A DNA stretch of 17,685 nt from Stenotrophomonas_A sp036566925. Its GTDB lineage: Bacteria > Pseudomonadota > Gammaproteobacteria > Xanthomonadales > Xanthomonadaceae. The notes under the pieces were generated by a model. That model saw only the letters and a list, made by a program, of their open reading frames with translations, made no database searches and had not been told where the DNA came from. The translations under genes and the position numbers were made by a program. Positions 14,941 to 17,685 of the stretch are shown here, piece by piece. Numbering within the stretch: position 1 is the first letter of the stretch; each line of letters opens with the position of its first letter. The stretch lies in assembly GCA_036566925.1 (NCBI GenBank), contig DATCVI010000216.1, forward strand, positions 1-17,685. The letters are read 5' to 3'.

Positions 14941-16083
14941 ATGAAGTCCGTCATCGGCTGTCTGTTTTGCCTGCTGTTGCTGTCCTCCCATCCGGCCGCT
15001 GCGCGTACGCTGCCCACGCCGGCACAGATCGATGCGAAGGTCGCCGAAGTGATGCGGCGCACCTCGGCCCAGGGACTGGCAGTGGCCGTGATCGACCGCG
15101 GCCAGCCGGTGTATGTGCAGGCCTACGGCAAACGCAACGCCCAGGGTGAGCCGCTGACCACCGATACCGTGATGTACGGCGCCTCGCTGACCAAGACGGT
15201 GTTCGCCTACACGGTGATGCGCTGGGTCGAGGCCGGCAAGCTCTCGCTGGATGATTCCATTGCCGACCACCTGCCGCAGCCGCTGCCTTCGTATGGCGGC
15301 GAAGACATCGTCAACCGCTATACCGACTGGACCGCGCTGGACGAACGCTGGCGGCGGCTGACGCCGCGCCTGCTGCTGCAGCATTCCAGCGGCTTTGCCA
15401 ATTTCAACTTCCTCGAGCCTGACGAAAAACTGCACTTCCATTTCGACCCGGGCACGCGCTACGCCTATTCGGGCGATGGCCTGGCGACGCTGCAATTCGT
15501 GCTCGAACGCGGCCTGGGCCTGGACGTGGGGCAGGGCACCAACGCGGTGTTCGCCGAACTTGGCATGACCCGCACGGCGCTGAAATGGCGGGACGATTTC
15601 GCGCCCAATATTGCCGACGGTTGGGACGAGCACGGCAAGCCGGAGCCGCACGATGACCGCTCCAAGGTGCGCGCCGCCGGTTCGATGGACACCACCATCG
15701 CCGACCTGGCGAAGTTTGCCGCCGCCTTCGTCGATGGCCGCGGCCTGACCGCCGCTGGCTACGCCGAGATGCTGCGCCCGCAACTGGCGATCACCACGCG
15801 CAGCCAGTTCCCGACCTTGCAACCGGAACTACCACCGGCGCAGCGGCGCAAGGACCTGGCCGCCGGCCTCGGCGTGGTGGTGTTCCAAGGACCGCAAGGG
15901 CGCGGCTTCCTCAAGGGCGGCCACAACGACACCACCGGCAACATGCTGGTGTGCCTGCAGCGCCAGCGCCGCTGCCTGCTCATGCTGGGCAACGACGTGC
16001 GCGCGGAGGACGGTTTCGCCGAACTGACCGAGTTCGTGCTGGGCGCGACCGCTGCGCCTTATGACTGGGAGTATGGGAAGTAG
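14941..16083 (+). CDS. Exported class C beta-lactamase-fold serine hydrolase (S12 family)
   Basis: Predicted 380-residue exported hydrolase. The ATG at 14941 follows ggaggatgcgac, and a signal peptide is visible (MKSVIG, leucine-rich core, HPAAA near 17-21). The catalytic S-x-x-K is S82-LTK85. The second motif is Y176-SG, as in many esterase- or peptidase-like members, where true AmpC has YxN. The third-motif area shows KGGH (325-328). The set indicates a penicillin-binding-protein-like serine hydrolase, either an esterase, a D-amino-peptide hydrolase or a peptidase; beta-lactam hydrolysis is not implied. It is divergent from the NTF2-like gene across 151 bases and converges on the LysR-type gene, with a hairpin at the junction. 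Confidence 0.9.
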   Translation: MKSVIGCLFCLLLLSSHPAAARTLPTPAQIDAKVAEVMRRTSAQGLAVAVIDRGQPVYVQAYGKRNAQGEPLTTDTVMYGASLTKTVFAYTVMRWVEAGKLSLDDSIADHLPQPLPSYGGEDIVNRYTDWTALDERWRRLTPRLLLQHSSGFANFNFLEPDEKLHFHFDPGTRYAYSGDGLATLQFVLERGLGLDVGQGTNAVFAELGMTRTALKWRDDFAPNIADGWDEHGKPEPHDDRSKVRAAGSMDTTIADLAKFAAAFVDGRGLTAAGYAEMLRPQLAITTRSQFPTLQPELPPAQRRKDLAAGLGVVVFQGPQGRGFLKGGHNDTTGNMLVCLQRQRRCLLMLGNDVRAEDGFAELTEFVLGATAAPYDWEYGK

Positions 16084-16097
16084 CGGGAGTCGCACGA

Positions 16098-16124
16098 ATC
16101 CGCCGCGCTAGCGCAGCGGCGGAT
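16098..16124. terminator. Convergent hairpin between serine hydrolase and LysR-type genes
   Basis: A perfect 9-bp stem atccgccgc (16098-16106) and gcggcggat (16116-16124) with a 9-base loop. It overlaps the last codons of the LysR-type gene. No T-run is present on either side, so it may be a weak bidirectional terminator. Confidence 0.4.
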
Positions 16125-17019
16125 CCAGGTGCGGCGCCAACAGCTCGGCCAGCCAGTCCATGAACACACGCACGCGCTGCGGCAGGTGGCGGCGCTGGGC
16201 GTAGAGCAGGGTGAGCGGCATGGGTTCGGCCACCAGTTCGGGTACCACTTCGACCAGCGTTCCCTGCGCCAGCGCCTGGCGCACGCTCAGCAGCGGCACC
16301 TGGATAATGCCCAGCCCCGCCAGCGCGGCGGCGTGGTAGGCCTCGACATTGTTGACCGTAACCGCACCGCCCATCGGCAGCAGGCGGTATTCGCCACCAC
16401 TGCGATATTCGAAACCCGCCGACCGCTGCCCCAGCGTGCTGACGTAATGCACCAGGGCGTGGTCGGCGAGGTCTTCAAGGCTGCGCGGAACACCGCGCTG
16501 CGCCAGATAGGCGGGACTGGCGCAATTGACGATGCGCATCGACCCCAACGTTCGCGCCACCAACGCACTGTCCTGTGGATGGCCGCCACGCAGCACGCAG
16601 TCGAAGCCCTCGCGCACTACATCGACCAGGCGGTCAGTAGCGCTGAGCTCGATTTCCAATTGCGGATGCGCCGCGAGGAACGCCGGCAGCTGCGGCAGCA
16701 CGAACGCGCGCGCCATGCCACTGCCCATGTCCACCCGCAAGCGGCCGCGCAGTTGCCGCCCTTCGGTCTGGAACATCGCTTGCAGTTCTTCCATGTCCGC
16801 CAACACATCGCGGCTGCGCTGGTAGAAGGCGCGGCCATCGGCGGTGGCCTGCACGCGGCGGGTAGTGCGATGCAGGAGTTGGGTGCCCAGGCGCGCTTCC
16901 AGCTGCTGGACCGCGATCGACACGCTGGCCTTGGGCAGGCCGAGGGATTCGGCGGCGCGGGTAAAGCCGCCCAACTCCACCACCCGTTGGAACGCTCGCA
17001 GCGACTGCGCCAGATCCAT
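16108..17019 (-). CDS. LysR-type transcriptional regulator
   Basis: Predicted 303-residue regulator. The N-terminal winged helix-turn-helix covers about residues 5-64, with GGFTRAAESLGLPKASVS and the recognition helix running into QQLEARLG, then HRTTRRVQATADG. A periplasmic-binding-protein-like effector domain follows. A start at 17019 gives the usual short lead (MDLAQSLRAF). An in-frame ATG at 17073 would add 18 residues and place the probable operator inside the coding region; neither start has a clear Shine-Dalgarno, so 17019 is preferred on family grounds. It diverges from an SDR gene with 111 bases between, a classical arrangement in which the regulator controls itself and the neighbour. 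The effector molecule is unknown. Local paralogues in Gammaproteobacteria commonly regulate short-chain dehydrogenases or quinone/aromatic metabolism. Confidence 0.93.
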   Translation of the reverse strand: MDLAQSLRAFQRVVELGGFTRAAESLGLPKASVSIAVQQLEARLGTQLLHRTTRRVQATADGRAFYQRSRDVLADMEELQAMFQTEGRQLRGRLRVDMGSGMARAFVLPQLPAFLAAHPQLEIELSATDRLVDVVREGFDCVLRGGHPQDSALVARTLGSMRIVNCASPAYLAQRGVPRSLEDLADHALVHYVSTLGQRSAGFEYRSGGEYRLLPMGGAVTVNNVEAYHAAALAGLGIIQVPLLSVRQALAQGTLVEVVPELVAEPMPLTLLYAQRRHLPQRVRVFMDWLAELLAPHLDPPLR

Positions 17020-17026
17020 GATTGTT

Positions 17027-17039
17027 TTCAATTGTTGAA
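17027..17039. promoter_or_regulatory. Probable LysR box (T-N11-A)
   Basis: TTCAA-ttg-TTGAA is a perfect inverted repeat with the T-N11-A form of LysR-family binding sites. It lies 7 bases before the regulator start and about 92 bases before the SDR start, as expected for an autoregulatory site. Confidence 0.6.
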
Positions 17040-17045
17040 CAGTTA

Positions 17046-17059
17046 GCTCAGATTTGAGC
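17046..17059. promoter_or_regulatory. Second inverted repeat in LysR/SDR intergenic region
   Basis: GCTCA-gatt-TGAGC, an inverted repeat centred about 20 bases, or two helical turns, from the T-N11-A site. It may be a second (activation) site for the same regulator. Confidence 0.45.
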
Positions 17060-17130
17060 GATTTATTGTCCATGTCAAGCTCAATACTCTGGTACTCCCG
17101 GCGCACAGCGCGCCCGACTGGAGCCTTGCC

Positions 17131-17685
17131 ATGACCACGACCACCCGCATCACCCTGATCACCGGCGGCAACCGCGGCCTCGGCCGCAACGGCGCCCTGG
17201 CGCTGGCGCACGCCGGCAGCGACATCGTCCTGACCTACCGCAGCAACGCCGAAGAGGCGCAGGCCGTGGTCGCGCAGATCCAGGCGCTGGGCCAACGCGC
17301 AGCGGCACTGCAATTCGATGTCGCCGATCCGGCCGCATTGCCGGGCTTCGTCGAAGCATTGCGCGCGCAGCTATCGCAGTGGCAGGCCACGCATCTGCAT
17401 GCGCTGGTGAACAACGCCGGCACCGCCTTGTACGCACCGATCGCCGAGACCACGCCGGCGCAGTTCGACGAAATGGTGGCCGTGCATCTGCGCGGCCCGT
17501 ATTTCCTGACCCAGGCACTGCTGCCGTTGATTGCCGACGGCGGCCGCATCCTCAACATTTCCAGCGGCCTGGCGCGTTTCGCGCTACCGGGCAGTTCGGC
17601 CTACGCCATGATGAAGGGCGGGATCGAGGTGTTTACGCGCTACCTGGCCAAGGAACTGGGTGCGCGCGGGATCAGTGTCAACACG
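17131..17685 (+). CDS. Short-chain dehydrogenase/reductase (SDR), 3' end outside the window
   Basis: Partial gene, 185 residues to the end of the window without a stop. It is a classical SDR oxidoreductase with a Rossmann fold. The cofactor loop is TGGNRGLG (11-18), NNAG is at 94-97, and the active site has Ser145 in NISSG, Tyr158 and Lys162 in the YxxxK pattern (SAYAMMK). The fragment ends at GISVNT, the usual position before the C-terminal third of a roughly 245-residue protein. The ATG at 17131 is preceded by GGAG with a 7-base gap. TYRSN after the second strand (about 35-39) is the type that prefers NADP(H). It diverges from the LysR-type regulator, which probably controls it. The substrate is unknown. 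Confidence 0.93.
   Translation, partial: MTTTTRITLITGGNRGLGRNGALALAHAGSDIVLTYRSNAEEAQAVVAQIQALGQRAAALQFDVADPAALPGFVEALRAQLSQWQATHLHALVNNAGTALYAPIAETTPAQFDEMVAVHLRGPYFLTQALLPLIADGGRILNISSGLARFALPGSSAYAMMKGGIEVFTRYLAKELGARGISVNT

Overview
The window is 17.7 kb of very GC-rich DNA from a gammaproteobacterium. Gene content (several secreted S9 serine peptidases, paired POT and OPT peptide transporters) and abundant intergenic hairpin repeats suggest the Xanthomonadaceae (Xanthomonas, Stenotrophomonas or Lysobacter type). This placement is an inference from gene style; there is no rRNA or other taxonomic marker. I find no CRISPR array, prophage or transposase gene.

Region 1 (1-12231) is a peptide-scavenging neighbourhood. 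Two tandem, clearly paralogous, exported S9 peptidases (118-2100, 2123-4099) meet a convergent POT/PTR2 proton-coupled di/tripeptide transporter (4104-5867, minus). Divergent from it is an OPT-family oligopeptide transporter (6250-8220). A third exported S9 peptidase of the DPP5 type (8851-10914) and a DUF819 membrane protein (10981-12231) follow. The simple reading is that the exported peptidases trim peptides outside the cytoplasmic membrane and the two carriers import the products.

The non-coding gaps of this region (5868-6249 and 8221-8850) hold three copies of a structured repeat of about 110 bp. Each has a 28-30 bp outer stem enclosing two hairpins, and all six hairpin loops follow the pattern RTCCMT. 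Copies 1 and 2 share their stem sequence, while copy 3 has a different but still perfectly paired stem. The larger gap also holds a different inverted pair of CCTTCTCCC hairpins and an intrinsic terminator. A terminator-like hairpin sits in the leader just upstream of the OPT gene.

Region 2 (12339-14789, all minus) reads, in order of transcription: NTF2/SnoaL-like protein, ROK-family sugar-kinase-like protein, antibiotic-biosynthesis-monooxygenase (ABM) fold protein and AhpD/carboxymuconolactone-decarboxylase-like protein. The ROK protein is the oddest gene here: its sequence motifs appear in circularly permuted order.

Region 3 (14941-17685) has an exported class-C beta-lactamase-fold serine hydrolase (plus), then a LysR-type regulator (minus) divergent from a short-chain dehydrogenase/reductase that runs off the end of the window. 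Two inverted repeats, one a textbook T-N11-A LysR box, lie between the last two genes.
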